Origin: MGIIa-L3 sp038150305
GTDB lineage: Archaea > Thermoplasmatota > Poseidoniia > Poseidoniales > Poseidoniaceae
Direction of reading: 5' to 3'
Length of the DNA stretch: 64,000 bases
Assembly (NCBI GenBank): GCA_038150305.1
Contig: JAYOTG010000007.1
Span: 19,125 to 83,124, forward strand
Shown here: positions 34,744 through 43,849 of the stretch, piece after piece
How the letters are laid out: each line of letters opens with the position of its first letter
Position numbering within the stretch: the stretch's first letter is position 1
Translations under genes and position numbers: made by a program
Notes under the pieces: model-generated
What the model was told of the DNA's origin: nothing
The model's input: the letters and a program-made list of their open reading frames with translations, nothing else
Database searches by the model: none

Positions 34744-34750
34744 TTGAAGA
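34744..34750 (+). promoter_or_regulatory. TATA-like element for dnaJ
   Basis: TTGAAGA centred 35 bp before ATG 34782, predicting a start near 34773 and a leader of about 9 nt. It lies just inside the dnaJ-upstream region after the previous stop, so dnaJ can be transcribed independently. Confidence 0.45.
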
Positions 34751-34779
34751 CGGCCCCCTGAGCCAACGGGACGGGGCCG
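34751..34779 (+). repeat. Inverted repeat upstream of dnaJ
   Basis: CGGCCCC (34751-34757) and GGGGCCG (34773-34779) are perfect complements, separated by 15 nt and ending 2 nt before the start codon. If transcription begins near 34773 only the right arm is in the mRNA, so an operator is more likely than an RNA hairpin. Confidence 0.5.
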
Positions 34780-34781
34780 AC

Positions 34782-35897
34782 ATGAGCGGGAAGCGCGATT
34801 ACTACGAGGTGCTCGGCCTCGATCGCGACGCCGATGAGAAGGCGCTCAAGAACGCCTTCCGTCGTTTGGCACGCAAGTACCATCCCGATCGAAGCGAGGA
34901 GCCCGACGCTGAAGATCGATTCAAGGAGATTCAAGAGGCCTACGCGGTGCTCTCTGACCCCTCAAAACGCAGCCAATACGACCGCTTCGGACATGACGGT
35001 CCAGGTGGAGGTTTCGGTGGCGGGTTCAACGTCGACCTCAGCGACCTCTTCGGCGGCTCGGACATTTTCTCAGCCTTCTTCGGCGGGGGTGGTGGTGGTG
35101 GTCAACGCTCGAGGCGTGGCAGCGACATCCTGTACCGTCACACCGTGTCAAGTGAGGACGTGATGAACGGCGCGGATGAGGAGGTTGAACTCGAGTTGCC
35201 GACCTCCTGCGTGCCCTGTTCAGGAACCGGTGCGGAAGGCGGTGCTTTGGACACGTGCCTGGAGTGCTCGGGTCGAGGCGTGCTGTCACGGATGGTGCAA
35301 ATGGGGCCCTTCCAAACACGTCAAGACCGAACCTGCCCGAACTGCGAGGGGCGAGGAAAGATCCCGAAAAGCACGTGCAAGGCCTGCAAGGGACGCGGCA
35401 GAAAGGAGCAATCCACCACGCTTAGGTTCAGCATTCCCGCAGGCGCAGAAGACGGCACACGCCTCCGCCTTCGAGGCAAGGGTGAGCCTGGCCGTGACGG
35501 GCAAGCTTCCGGGGACCTCCTGGTGGAACTCGAAGTCTCCCCCCATCCTTACTTCGAACGAAGCAGGAGCGACCTCATCATGTCCCTGCCTCTGGGCTAC
35601 GCTGACCTTGCGCTCGGCACGACCGTCACGCTGGATCACATCGACGGGAAGCCGCTCGAAATCCGTGTCCCGAAAGGCTCCACGGCGGGCGACACCATCG
35701 ACATCCCCCGTCGTGGCTTCCCTCGATTAAGGGGTGGCGGTCGAGGCGATGTGGTGGTGCTGCTCAAGCTCCACATGCCCTCCAAGTTCCCACGGCAGGC
35801 TCGGGCCGCGCTCGAAGAACTCCGTGAGGACATGGCGCCGAAGGACCTCGGTGCACGAATCAGAGATGAAGCCGAGGCCCGCAGGCGCGGCGGCTGA
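34782..35897 (+). CDS. dnaJ: Chaperone DnaJ (Hsp40)
   Basis: 371 residues, the usual type I Hsp40 length. The J domain begins at once (RDYYEVLGLDRDADEKALKN) and contains the HPD tripeptide in KYHPDRSEE. A Gly/Phe-rich linker (GGGFGGGFN...FFGGGGGGGQR) follows, then four zinc-finger motifs CVPCSGTG, CLECSGRG, CPNCEGRG and CKACKGRG, then the substrate-binding C-terminal domains. It stimulates DnaK ATPase activity and delivers unfolded proteins. DnaK and GrpE genes, often adjacent elsewhere, are not in this window. The frame extends 20 codons upstream, but the canonical N-terminus begins at ATG 34782. A 7-bp inverted repeat sits between the TATA-like element and the ATG. The stop abuts the convergent gene, sharing TGATCA. 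Confidence 0.96.
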   Translation: MSGKRDYYEVLGLDRDADEKALKNAFRRLARKYHPDRSEEPDAEDRFKEIQEAYAVLSDPSKRSQYDRFGHDGPGGGFGGGFNVDLSDLFGGSDIFSAFFGGGGGGGQRSRRGSDILYRHTVSSEDVMNGADEEVELELPTSCVPCSGTGAEGGALDTCLECSGRGVLSRMVQMGPFQTRQDRTCPNCEGRGKIPKSTCKACKGRGRKEQSTTLRFSIPAGAEDGTRLRLRGKGEPGRDGQASGDLLVELEVSPHPYFERSRSDLIMSLPLGYADLALGTTVTLDHIDGKPLEIRVPKGSTAGDTIDIPRRGFPRLRGGGRGDVVVLLKLHMPSKFPRQARAALEELREDMAPKDLGARIRDEAEARRRGG

Positions 35898-38063
35898 TCA
35901 CGCCTCTTCATCTGCATCGAGCATCAACGAGGTTGTGGCACGGGCGGCACGAGGCTCTGCCTCGACCAGCCCGTTGATTTCCACATCAACCAAGGAGCCC
36001 ACACCGTCCAACTCCACGGTCAGGAAGACCACCGTATTGGCTCGGAGGGTGTCAAGGAAGACGTCCTCGCCGTGGTGCAAGAAGCGTGGCTCCACGGCTT
36101 TCACCTCGCACGCCGCACCAAGCGGTGCATCGAACCTCAGTGCCGTCGCTTCCCACGTTTGCGGGCCTGCGGCGAGGCCGACAAGGAGAACGTGCGTGCC
36201 CTCCTTGGCCAAACGTGGGTCGAGGCGCCACGCTGCAAGGGCAATCTCGTCTGTACGATGTGAGAGGTCTGGTTCACCCCAACTTCGGCATGCTTCTTCG
36301 AACTCCAACGTGGCGACGGCATCCAGAGCAAGGTGAAGATCGCGCCGTTCTTGCTCGACGGGTCGGCCCTCGTCCAGCCGTTTGACGATGCTCTGGAGGC
36401 GCTCACGTTGGACCCGCATGATGTTCGCGAGGCGAGTCCGGCGACGTTGGATGTGCGCCAAGTACGCCACAGGGATGAGGAAACTGAAACCGAGGATCCA
36501 GCGGACGCGTGCCCCCCAGATCTGGGAGGCTTCGTCCGGTTCGAACCATGGTTCATCGCCTTCATCCACCACCCCATGGGCCATCTCAAGCGTGTAATTG
36601 AGCGTCACACCATCGCTGCCCCACGTGGTGTTGAGCACGTCATCAGCGTCGATGACGCTGATGCGAACGAGATGTGCGCCTCGTCCGAATTGCGCGCTGA
36701 GGCTCTCACCCTGTCCGTCGAGCGTGTCCACCGCCCGCTCTTCTTCGTCGATGGCACCTGTGTTCGGGTCAATGGGGATGAGTTCAACACGCACTGGTTC
36801 CGATGACCACACGCTGACTTTGACCAGGTGAATCGATTCCTCCCATGCGTCGATGAAGAAGGGGAGCACGTCGGCCACGTCGTGCGTGGACCGCACGAGG
36901 TGTCCGCTCTCGCTGCCGTTGAGTGGGAGGTGGCCTGTGAGGCCACCGTCGAGCAAGACCACATCGCTGATGTCAACGTACCCTTGTGCATCGCTTCCGC
37001 TTCCAAGGTCGGCCGCGGAGGTACGGGACAATCCTGAGGCACATACAGGGCTGTGACAGGTCAGCCGGAGGGCCTCTGCACCCGGGAGAGGCCAAACCGT
37101 GGCGGCAGAGCGAAGCGGTTCGGAGGAGGTTGCGATCCATGCGCCTTGAACAAGATGATGCACCAAGAGTTCGGTTCCCTCAAGTGGGGTCAGGTGAAGC
37201 GCATCCGTTTCGTTCACGTCTAGTGCCTTGATTTGGCCCCCGTGCCCAATGATCTGCTCGCGGCCTTGGAGGTGGTCCATCGCACCGGTCATCGGGTGAG
37301 CTGCCATCGTCAGGGCGACAGCCGTGCTCGGGGCCGTACCCTCCACCATCACGAGGACGCGCTCACCCTCATCGAGCGCGAGTCGGTGGGCGTAGGGTAG
37401 GGTGCTGTCGTGAAGGGTGTGCATCAGGTGGTTGGTCTCACCCGTGTCGTTCTGGACCATGAGCCGGAGGTTGATTTCATTCGAGACGTGGTGAACCACA
37501 ACATCGACCCACGCTGGGCCGTCTGTTTGCGCGAGCATGTACGCGCTCGCCTCCGCAGACACGTTGAGGATCCCGGTGGATGCACCGCTCCATCCGGTGT
37601 TTAATCGAACAGGGTCGCTTTCTGACCACCAGACGTCCCCGAATTGGCTCATGGCCAGCATCGTGGTCTCAGCGTCGGTTCCCGGAGGTGGCCGTTCGGC
37701 CAGCATGGCCACCGTGGAAGCGACGGTCAGGACTTCGGCAATCTCCGCCTCGGCGAAGGTGATGGTCAAGGTCAAGACGTCGCTCATTTCGGCCACGTGG
37801 ATGAACTCCATGCCACCCGTGCCCGCTTCCAATGTGTTTCCCTGGGCATCGCTCACGGTGGCTTCGCATGTGAGGCATGACACGACAAAGAGGCCCTGCT
37901 GAGCGGCATCCAAAACGAGGGTGGTGGTCCATGATGCGCCAGCCTCCCCATGGACGAACACGCGAGCTTCGTCCTCAACCACACTCGTGCTCGCCGAGGC
38001 GGACGTGAACGCGAGGCTGCACATCAGCAGCCCCAGCATCACGGCGGCCCATCGCTTCGTCAT
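35898..38063 (-). CDS. Single-pass surface protein with cytoplasmic domain
   Basis: 721 residues from ATG 38063. The signal peptide (KRWAAVMLGLLMCSLAFTSASAS) starts an ectodomain of about 490 residues without recognised enzyme motifs, with many short beta strands and N-glycosylation sequons. A membrane helix near 517-540 (WILGFSFLIPVAYLAHI) is followed by a basic juxtamembrane stretch (RRRTRLANIMRVQRERLQ) and a folded-looking cytoplasmic domain of about 160 residues, larger than the tails of most related proteins here. This suggests signalling or binding of a cytoplasmic partner. The frame extends to 38495 but overlaps divergent arcS; the signal peptide and a TTGAAAC element 26 bp upstream fix the start. 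Family not identified. Confidence 0.8.
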   Translation of the reverse strand: MTKRWAAVMLGLLMCSLAFTSASASTSVVEDEARVFVHGEAGASWTTTLVLDAAQQGLFVVSCLTCEATVSDAQGNTLEAGTGGMEFIHVAEMSDVLTLTITFAEAEIAEVLTVASTVAMLAERPPPGTDAETTMLAMSQFGDVWWSESDPVRLNTGWSGASTGILNVSAEASAYMLAQTDGPAWVDVVVHHVSNEINLRLMVQNDTGETNHLMHTLHDSTLPYAHRLALDEGERVLVMVEGTAPSTAVALTMAAHPMTGAMDHLQGREQIIGHGGQIKALDVNETDALHLTPLEGTELLVHHLVQGAWIATSSEPLRSAATVWPLPGAEALRLTCHSPVCASGLSRTSAADLGSGSDAQGYVDISDVVLLDGGLTGHLPLNGSESGHLVRSTHDVADVLPFFIDAWEESIHLVKVSVWSSEPVRVELIPIDPNTGAIDEEERAVDTLDGQGESLSAQFGRGAHLVRISVIDADDVLNTTWGSDGVTLNYTLEMAHGVVDEGDEPWFEPDEASQIWGARVRWILGFSFLIPVAYLAHIQRRRTRLANIMRVQRERLQSIVKRLDEGRPVEQERRDLHLALDAVATLEFEEACRSWGEPDLSHRTDEIALAAWRLDPRLAKEGTHVLLVGLAAGPQTWEATALRFDAPLGAACEVKAVEPRFLHHGEDVFLDTLRANTVVFLTVELDGVGSLVDVEINGLVEAEPRAARATTSLMLDADEEA

Positions 38064-38085
38064 GTTTGGTGGGTTTCCCAACAGG

Positions 38086-38092
38086 GTTTCAA
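38086..38092 (-). promoter_or_regulatory. TATA-like element for surface protein
   Basis: Reads TTGAAAC on the minus strand, centred 26 bp before ATG 38063. Divergent partner of the arcS element at 38113-38119. Confidence 0.55.
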
Positions 38093-38112
38093 GCCCTCGT
38101 CTGGCCACCGGC

Positions 38113-38119
38113 TTCAAGT
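38113..38119 (+). promoter_or_regulatory. TATA-like element for arcS
   Basis: TTCAAGT centred 26 bp before ATG 38142. The two opposed elements are about 27 bp apart in a 78-bp intergenic region. Confidence 0.55.
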
Positions 38120-38141
38120 GCAGGTCCTGCTGCCACTTGCC

Positions 38142-39926
38142 ATGGACGGTGTGCTTGGACGTACCGTCGTCTCCCGCGACCGCTTTGCCCGCGTGTGGGG
38201 GCTCGGTGACAGGAACCAACCCACAGGTCGCACCCCGGGTCTGGTCATGCTGGACGGCGATCAACCGATGGAGATCGCCTTGGCTCCGTTCAAGGCTGAA
38301 ACGACGCGAACCTTGCCTGCAACGTTGACGGTCACGGCCCGCGGCGCGTTTGAAGTCCCCTCGTTCGACACACCTGGGCCGAGATGGTCGGTCGGTTTGG
38401 GCCATGTGCTCCCCCCAGAAATGGAGGAGGCCGATGCAGGAGAGCCTGCTGGCGCTGGCCCTTTGCTCCCGGTGTCGTGGCAGCGCATGATGCACGACGC
38501 CGACTTGATGGATTCAACCTTGGCGCCGCAGGTGGTGGTGTTGACCGATGCGCTGGCGCTCACCAGCAACCCGCGTCGATTCATTGATGCGATCGTGGCC
38601 ATCAAGCGTCGCTTTCCGAGTGCGCTGCTCTGGGCGCCAGGCATCGGGGGTCCCGATAACCTCGCGCTGCTTGTTTGGCTTGGCGTCGACCTGTTCGATT
38701 TGACGCGATCCCGTCAGGCAGCAGCCTCTGAGATGGTGCTGGACCGTGGCGGTCCACGAACGCCGTCCGTGGAGCTAGGCGAGTCCGCAAGCCTTGACGT
38801 CCAAGTCGATGCGTGGCGCGCAGCCGTGGCCGAAGTTCGTGAGCACCTGGCAGCGGGTACGCTGCGTCAACTGGTGGACCGCCAAGCGCTGGTTGCACCA
38901 TCAACGGTGGTCCAGCTGCGTCACCATGACGACGTTTGCGCCACGATGGAAGGGTTGCTCGAACGTCACGTTCCGCGAGAGCGCAAGCTGATGTGCATGG
39001 CCGAAACCAGCCTGTACGAGCCCGCGGTGCTTGACTGGGTCAACTGGATGAGCACTGCATATCGCGCGCCGCAAGGCATGGACCGCGTGTTGGTGCTCTT
39101 GCCGTGCTCGGCGCGAAAACCGTACAGGTTCTCGAAATCCCATCGTCGCTTCATCGAGGCCATTGGCACCAACGCGGTCCACGAAGTCATGGTGACCTCG
39201 CCGCTTGGTCTGGTGCCCAGGGACCTCGAACAAGTGTGGCCGGCTCAGCACTACGATCTGGCGGTCACCGGCCGCTGGAGTGCAGACGAGCTCAACCGAA
39301 TCGGCAGCATGCTCTCTGCCCTCATCGAGGCGCATGATTACCAGTGTATCGTGGATCACTCGGGGCTCACGCTTCCTGAATCGTGCTACGGTGGCCTTCC
39401 TCGCATCGATACGCGCCAAGGAGAGTCAGCAGGATCGCGAACAGCGCTCGAGCGCTTGAGTGAGGCTGTGCGAGAGGCGATCCGCACCCACGGGGCCCGT
39501 CGCCGATCTCGGGATGCCATGCATCTTGACGAATGGCGAAGCGCTTCACGTCGATTGCTGGGCGGGGACGCATGGTTGGACGGGGCAGAGGTCAGGGGTC
39601 GCCCCCCACGGTTCCGCATCATGTTCGGTTCGGACCAGATCGGTCAGTGGTCGCCCGACCGTGGTGGATTTTCCCTGTCCAAAGCCGCCGTCCTCCGGCT
39701 CGAGGCCGGGGCTGCATTGCCCCAAGTGCATTTGACGCCTGATGTCGTGTGGAAAGGGGACATCCACGTGGGCATCGTTCAGGACGTGGTCGGTGACGTC
39801 CGTGTTGGCTCCGACCTCTTGGTGATGCAGAACGGGCAAGCGATTGGCCTCGCTCGTGCCCTCGCCCCCGGCTGGGAGTGGGCGGGGACACCGGGCCGCC
39901 TCGCCAAAGCGCACCAGCGTCTTTGA
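38142..39926 (+). CDS. arcS: Archaeosine synthase ArcS (TgtA2 type)
   Basis: 594 residues. The ArcS signature LLPCSARKPYRFSKSHRRF lies near residue 322, inside the domain that converts preQ0 at tRNA position 15 to archaeosine using an amino donor. The N-terminal half resembles the TGT-like part of TgtA2 that has lost transglycosylase function, and the C-terminus (about 515-594, GDIHVGIVQDVVGDVRVGSDLLV...AIGLARAL) looks like a PUA RNA-binding domain. It works after TgtA, whose gene is not here. The open frame reaches upstream to 37950, but ATG 38142 fits the N-terminus MDGVLGRTVVSRD and a TTCAAGT element 26 bp before. A separate ArcS supports an archaeon with G15-modified tRNA. Confidence 0.92.
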   Translation: MDGVLGRTVVSRDRFARVWGLGDRNQPTGRTPGLVMLDGDQPMEIALAPFKAETTRTLPATLTVTARGAFEVPSFDTPGPRWSVGLGHVLPPEMEEADAGEPAGAGPLLPVSWQRMMHDADLMDSTLAPQVVVLTDALALTSNPRRFIDAIVAIKRRFPSALLWAPGIGGPDNLALLVWLGVDLFDLTRSRQAAASEMVLDRGGPRTPSVELGESASLDVQVDAWRAAVAEVREHLAAGTLRQLVDRQALVAPSTVVQLRHHDDVCATMEGLLERHVPRERKLMCMAETSLYEPAVLDWVNWMSTAYRAPQGMDRVLVLLPCSARKPYRFSKSHRRFIEAIGTNAVHEVMVTSPLGLVPRDLEQVWPAQHYDLAVTGRWSADELNRIGSMLSALIEAHDYQCIVDHSGLTLPESCYGGLPRIDTRQGESAGSRTALERLSEAVREAIRTHGARRRSRDAMHLDEWRSASRRLLGGDAWLDGAEVRGRPPRFRIMFGSDQIGQWSPDRGGFSLSKAAVLRLEAGAALPQVHLTPDVVWKGDIHVGIVQDVVGDVRVGSDLLVMQNGQAIGLARALAPGWEWAGTPGRLAKAHQRL

Positions 39927-39950
39927 GACCGAAGGCCCGCGGCGATGCGG

Positions 39951-39957
39951 TTAAGAG
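39951..39957 (+). promoter_or_regulatory. Possible promoter of rps15
   Basis: TTAAGAG centred about 41 bp before ATG 39995 predicts a leader of roughly 15 nt that would contain the GGAGGT ribosome site at 39983-39988. This is one of the few first genes here with both features. Confidence 0.35.
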
Positions 39958-39994
39958 GGGAGAGCAGGTCGCCGGACCGTTCGGAGGTCCATGC

Positions 39995-40450
39995 ATGGCA
40001 AGGATGTACTCGTCTCGCAAAGGCAGCAGCGGCTCGTCCAAGCCCTACGTGACCGAAGCCCCGGCATGGTCCAACACGGACAAGGGAGCCCTTGAGGCCC
40101 TCATCCTTGATTACGCCAAGGCCGGCCATTCCAGCGCTCAAATCGGCACGCTCCTGCGCGATCGCCATGCCGTCCCCAACGCTCGTCTCGTGCTCGGCCG
40201 TCGCATCAGCGCCGTGCTGAACGAAGCCGACCTCGCGGGCAGCTACCCGGAGGACATGATGAACCTCATGCGCCGCGCTGCGGGCTTGATCGACCACATG
40301 GGAAGCAACCACAAGGACCTGCACAACCGTAGAGCGCTCGAACTCACCGAGGCGAAGATTCGCCGCCTGGCCAAGTACTACATCGGTGAAGGCCGACTCG
40401 ACGCCGAGTGGCGTTACAAGCGCGACCAGCTCCGCCTCATGGTCGAGTGA
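39995..40450 (+). CDS. rps15: Small ribosomal subunit protein uS15
   Basis: 151 residues, the length of archaeal and eukaryotic S15 and longer than the bacterial 89-residue form. The N-terminal MARMYSSRKGSSGSSKP extension is archaeal, and the conserved core NHKDLHNRRALELTEAKIRRLAKYY is present. It binds 16S rRNA in the platform of the 30S subunit. ATG 39995 is selected over an out-of-frame ATG at 39991 and over the upstream open frame because GGAGGT lies 6 bp before it and the protein starts canonically. The next gene follows after 43 bp. Confidence 0.96.
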   Translation: MARMYSSRKGSSGSSKPYVTEAPAWSNTDKGALEALILDYAKAGHSSAQIGTLLRDRHAVPNARLVLGRRISAVLNEADLAGSYPEDMMNLMRRAAGLIDHMGSNHKDLHNRRALELTEAKIRRLAKYYIGEGRLDAEWRYKRDQLRLMVE

Positions 40451-40463
40451 CCTCTGGCGCAAG

Positions 40464-40470
40464 TTGATGT
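40464..40470 (+). promoter_or_regulatory. TATA-like element downstream of rps15
   Basis: TTGATGT centred 27 bp before ATG 40494. Immediately after it comes a 5-bp inverted repeat (CCCGC 40474-40478, GCGGG 40486-40490). Confidence 0.4.
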
Positions 40471-40493
40471 GTCCCCGCATCTGAGGCGGGACG

Positions 40494-41405
40494 ATGTCGC
40501 CCCTGACCTCCATCGACGGCCTGTCCGAGGCCGCTTCATGGGCCGCAGAGGTTGCGTCGACCTTGTCGTCCGGCCGGACGGTGGTGCTCGATGGCGCGGC
40601 CGACGTCAACGTCATGCTTGCTTTGGTCCAACTTGAGGCGGCTTTGCTTGACCGCGGCCTGCCCTACCGGAGGGCACTGTCACCATCGACGCACGTGCTA
40701 CCGGCCGCTGAACGCGCTTCACCCGTCGTCGGGGACAATGAATTGCATTGTTTGGTTGTCGAAGAGGCAGACGCACATCCGTCGTTGCCGGACGTCGATG
40801 GGTCCATCCATCGCTTTGTGCCGGTTGCGGCCTCGGTCGAGCTCGGACGTGATCAACGGGCACGCACCGGAACGCTCAGTCCTGCCGTCCTTTGTGCGTT
40901 GGTGGCTGAGCATCTGGCTCCGGCGGGTTCACGCGTGCGTCGCGTCCGGCCGTGGGTGCTGCTGGCGCAATGGGGTCGTGGCGCCTTGGATGCCGCGTAC
41001 GACCCGTGGTACACGGTGCTTCGAGATCACCTCTGCGAGGAAGGGAGCATACGTGTGGCGAGCCTTGCAGACGTGGAAACGCTTCCAGGCACGCTTCCAG
41101 ATGGATTTTCTCACGCCTTGCTCAAGCGGCTCCGTCGGGCGTGGGCGAAGATGGACCATTCCGCTCGATCACGCGGATTCTCAGAAGCCGTGCTGCCTGC
41201 GTTGAGGCATGCGTCGATGGCTTCAGCGAGGCTTGAGGAGGTCGTGTGGCACCGCCCTGTGCTGCCCGGACAGGCCCTGGACATGTTGGAACAAGCCGCT
41301 CTGCTTGGACGAGCAGCGGGCGAAGATGAGGCCGATGGGCAACTTTCCATGAGCCGAAAAATGGATGCTTTGCTGACCACGGGCGCGCTGGTTGATTCGG
41401 CCTGA
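40494..41405 (+). CDS. Unknown protein at the rps15-adjacent position (possible degenerate RecJ-like)
   Basis: 303 residues, soluble, no signal peptide. In many archaea the gene after rps15 encodes a RecJ-like DHH exonuclease. Here VVLDGAADVNVMLALVQLEAALLDRG sits where the DHH nucleotide motif would be but lacks its His-Asp-His chain, and no DHHA1 glycine motif is evident. The C-terminal third is helical with a charged Arg/Lys-rich segment (LLKRLRRAWAKMDHSARSRG). A degenerate, possibly structural RecJ relative is inferred from neighbourhood only. A TTGATGT element and a GC-rich inverted repeat precede the start. The next gene starts 7 bp after its stop. Confidence 0.6.
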   Translation: MSPLTSIDGLSEAASWAAEVASTLSSGRTVVLDGAADVNVMLALVQLEAALLDRGLPYRRALSPSTHVLPAAERASPVVGDNELHCLVVEEADAHPSLPDVDGSIHRFVPVAASVELGRDQRARTGTLSPAVLCALVAEHLAPAGSRVRRVRPWVLLAQWGRGALDAAYDPWYTVLRDHLCEEGSIRVASLADVETLPGTLPDGFSHALLKRLRRAWAKMDHSARSRGFSEAVLPALRHASMASARLEEVVWHRPVLPGQALDMLEQAALLGRAAGEDEADGQLSMSRKMDALLTTGALVDSA

Positions 41406-41412
41406 AGCACCA

Positions 41413-41796
41413 ATGGCTTCAAGGAACAGCCGCCGATGGCCACCCAGGGCCATCGAGCGATTGTTGACGGGCGGCATCCGTGACCAAATCCAAGACCTGA
41501 TGGCCACGGAGGACCTTGTCCTCGAAACCTTCCGTGACTTGGTCAAGGACGAACTCAAGGCACACATCCGAAACGTCATCGACGACGACCCCGAGCTCAA
41601 GGCGGAAATCAAAGATGCCGTCGGCTACTACTTCCAAGCAAAAGCACGCTCCGTGTACGCTGAGTTGAAGGCAAGCAGGGCTGCAACGCGGCTCGGATTG
41701 CGCATGCTCCCCGACGAACTGCAGGGTGAAATCGGAACCGCGTTGGTCGGTTTGTTTGAGAAAGAACTTGGAACCCTCCTTGAGCGTGCGCTTTGA
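41413..41796 (+). CDS. Hypothetical helical protein, 127 aa
   Basis: 127 residues from ATG 41413. The sequence is amphipathic-helical and highly charged (DLVKDELKAHIRNVIDDD, then AEIKDAVGYYFQ), consistent with a small oligomeric or coiled-coil protein. No motif or family is recognised. It lies 7 bp after the previous stop and 9 bp before the next start, so it is an internal gene of the operon that begins after rps15. An upstream in-frame ATG at 41392 would overlap the preceding gene. Confidence 0.65.
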   Translation: MASRNSRRWPPRAIERLLTGGIRDQIQDLMATEDLVLETFRDLVKDELKAHIRNVIDDDPELKAEIKDAVGYYFQAKARSVYAELKASRAATRLGLRMLPDELQGEIGTALVGLFEKELGTLLERAL

Positions 41797-41805
41797 GGTG
41801 ATCCG

Positions 41806-43845
41806 GTGCGGCAAGTCCTCGTGGCGCTGCTGTTGCTGGCCCCGATGCTCATCCTTCCTTCTGCCGCGGCCGCGGAGGGGCGGTCCTCCTCAGACGTGAT
41901 TTGCTGTCCAGCCTCAGAGGTCGAGTTGTTCATGCTCGGCTCTGCAGACAGCGGATCGTTGAACCCATTTTCGGAACGGTTGGGCGACGATCCTGAGAGC
42001 GCCGTCATCGCCAACGCAGTCACCTCCGAAGAAGTCGTGGCGACGTGGAGGTTGCAAGACCTCTACGCGGGCACGGTTCCAGAGAGCACGTGGGCGATCA
42101 GCCTCCCCGTGCTGGTGGAGAACGCCGGAGGGGCCCAAGTCAATTTCACCGTGGAGGTGGCCATCGGTTCGAACGTGTATGTCGGTGAACTTCCCGCTCC
42201 GTCGACCTTTGTCGGTCAAGGCCAGAGCACGATCAGCTTCAACGTCCCCGTCGAGGAGACCACGGTCAACGACGGGTGGGACCTCGAAGTCGTGCTGTTG
42301 GCGCGTTCGGTGATCTTCTCGGTCCCCCAAAGCGGCTCGCAGCTCTCGGTGCTGTGGGGCGCCGACGATGCCGACGCCTCCATCACGGGCGACCTCGCCG
42401 TGGTTCAGATGCATCTTCTCGATGTGGAAACCCAAGGGTCCGATGCCTACGTCGGCATCGTGGTGGCCTCTCCTTTCGGGACGGACCTGCTCGCGTTCAA
42501 CAACGAGATGACCCTCCGTCTCGACGGCAGCGTGGTCTCCGGGGACCCGGTGGAAACCCAATCTGCAGACGGCATTCGGGTCACGTGGACCTACACGGAC
42601 GATGACCCAGGTGAACGGACCATGTCGCTTCAAGTCACCCTTCGTTTGCAGAGCGGCGGAGCGACCATCACAAGCGAAAGCCGTGACGTGACCTTCACCA
42701 CCGAAGGTGGGGACGGTGGCGGTGGCAGTTACTACCCCTCAGAGGAGCCGCTTCGCACGACAGGGGCTGGCTCCACACTGACGGTTGTGGGGAGCATGGA
42801 CTTCTCACAAGACCGTGGTGATTTGGTCCTTGAACGGGAGACGTCCATCACGCTTGACGGCGAGATGGCGTTCTGGATGCGCTGGTCGCTGGACCACCTT
42901 GGAAGCGAAGACCTCGCGCTCTCGCCGACCATCCGATCCTTCCGTGCAGGTGGCGTGGGAGATGAAGAGCGGGAAAGCCGGATGATCGAATCTGTGGAAC
43001 GGCAAGAATTCGAACAACAGATGGGCAAGCTCCACGTCTCCTTCCTCTCCAATGGCCTCGGCTTGAAGCCTGACGAGTTGATCGGTGACTCGGGTGATTT
43101 TGACACTGTGGGCATTACCCTCGATTTGCACGGCGAGGAGCGTGTCATCAGCCATCCCCTGACCATCACCATACGGTCCCGTGAACGTGTGGACGACGGG
43201 ACCCTCATCGATTTGGTGCGTGACTTCATCGTCGTTCAACCGGTTCCGTTCTGGTCCGACTGGTCGATCGAACTCACCCTTCGAAGTTCTGGTCTGACCG
43301 CCCTTGCGGGCCTCGATTTGGGCGATGCAGAGGGCTTGAGCCTCAACCATCGTCGCTTGCCCATGGGTGAGGTGGCCGTGCTCAGCGGAAGCGAGCTTGA
43401 CCAAGCGTTGACCTTCGAGTTGATCGCGGCTCCAACAAGCGCTCCGTTGTACGCTCCGTTGTTGGTCTTGGTTGGAACCCTCGCCGTGCTGGCCGGTGGC
43501 CTGGCGCTTGGTTGGCGTGTGTCTCGAAACCGCCGCCGCGGTTTGCTGTTGACCGAGGTGGTGCTCCTTGGCATCATCGTCTTCGCGATGTTCCTCTTCG
43601 CTTACCCTTCGATCTTCGTGCTAGGCGCAGCTGGTTCATCGGCCTTCATTTGGGGGGTGACTGCTCTGGTGTCACCACGTTCGTCACGACCCGCTCGTTC
43701 GCCTTCTGCTCGGACGATGAAGAACGTCCCACTCCCAACCTTCGCATGCCCCGCGTGCGGGACGGTGAACGATGTACCCTCTCACGAACGCCCGCTCCGC
43801 ATCGTCTGCATGGGCTGCCAGCGTGGCATCACCATCCATGGGTGA
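41806..43845 (+). CDS. Multi-pass surface protein with C-terminal zinc ribbon
   Basis: 679 residues starting at GTG 41806. GAGGTGATC, nearly a perfect Shine-Dalgarno, overlaps the previous stop. A signal peptide (LVALLLLAPMLILPSAAAA) precedes a beta-rich ectodomain of about 520 residues with a Gly-rich linker (GGDGGGGSYYPSEEP). About three membrane helices lie between residues 545 and 625, and the C-terminus is a cytoplasmic zinc ribbon (CPACGTVN...CMGCQRG). No catalytic motif is recognised. The combination of large ectodomain and zinc ribbon suggests transmembrane coupling of an outside event to a cytoplasmic partner, which is inference. The CBS-domain gene overlaps or follows its stop closely. 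Confidence 0.8.
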   Translation: MRQVLVALLLLAPMLILPSAAAAEGRSSSDVICCPASEVELFMLGSADSGSLNPFSERLGDDPESAVIANAVTSEEVVATWRLQDLYAGTVPESTWAISLPVLVENAGGAQVNFTVEVAIGSNVYVGELPAPSTFVGQGQSTISFNVPVEETTVNDGWDLEVVLLARSVIFSVPQSGSQLSVLWGADDADASITGDLAVVQMHLLDVETQGSDAYVGIVVASPFGTDLLAFNNEMTLRLDGSVVSGDPVETQSADGIRVTWTYTDDDPGERTMSLQVTLRLQSGGATITSESRDVTFTTEGGDGGGGSYYPSEEPLRTTGAGSTLTVVGSMDFSQDRGDLVLERETSITLDGEMAFWMRWSLDHLGSEDLALSPTIRSFRAGGVGDEERESRMIESVERQEFEQQMGKLHVSFLSNGLGLKPDELIGDSGDFDTVGITLDLHGEERVISHPLTITIRSRERVDDGTLIDLVRDFIVVQPVPFWSDWSIELTLRSSGLTALAGLDLGDAEGLSLNHRRLPMGEVAVLSGSELDQALTFELIAAPTSAPLYAPLLVLVGTLAVLAGGLALGWRVSRNRRRGLLLTEVVLLGIIVFAMFLFAYPSIFVLGAAGSSAFIWGVTALVSPRSSRPARSPSARTMKNVPLPTFACPACGTVNDVPSHERPLRIVCMGCQRGITIHG

Positions 43846-43849
43846 AACA

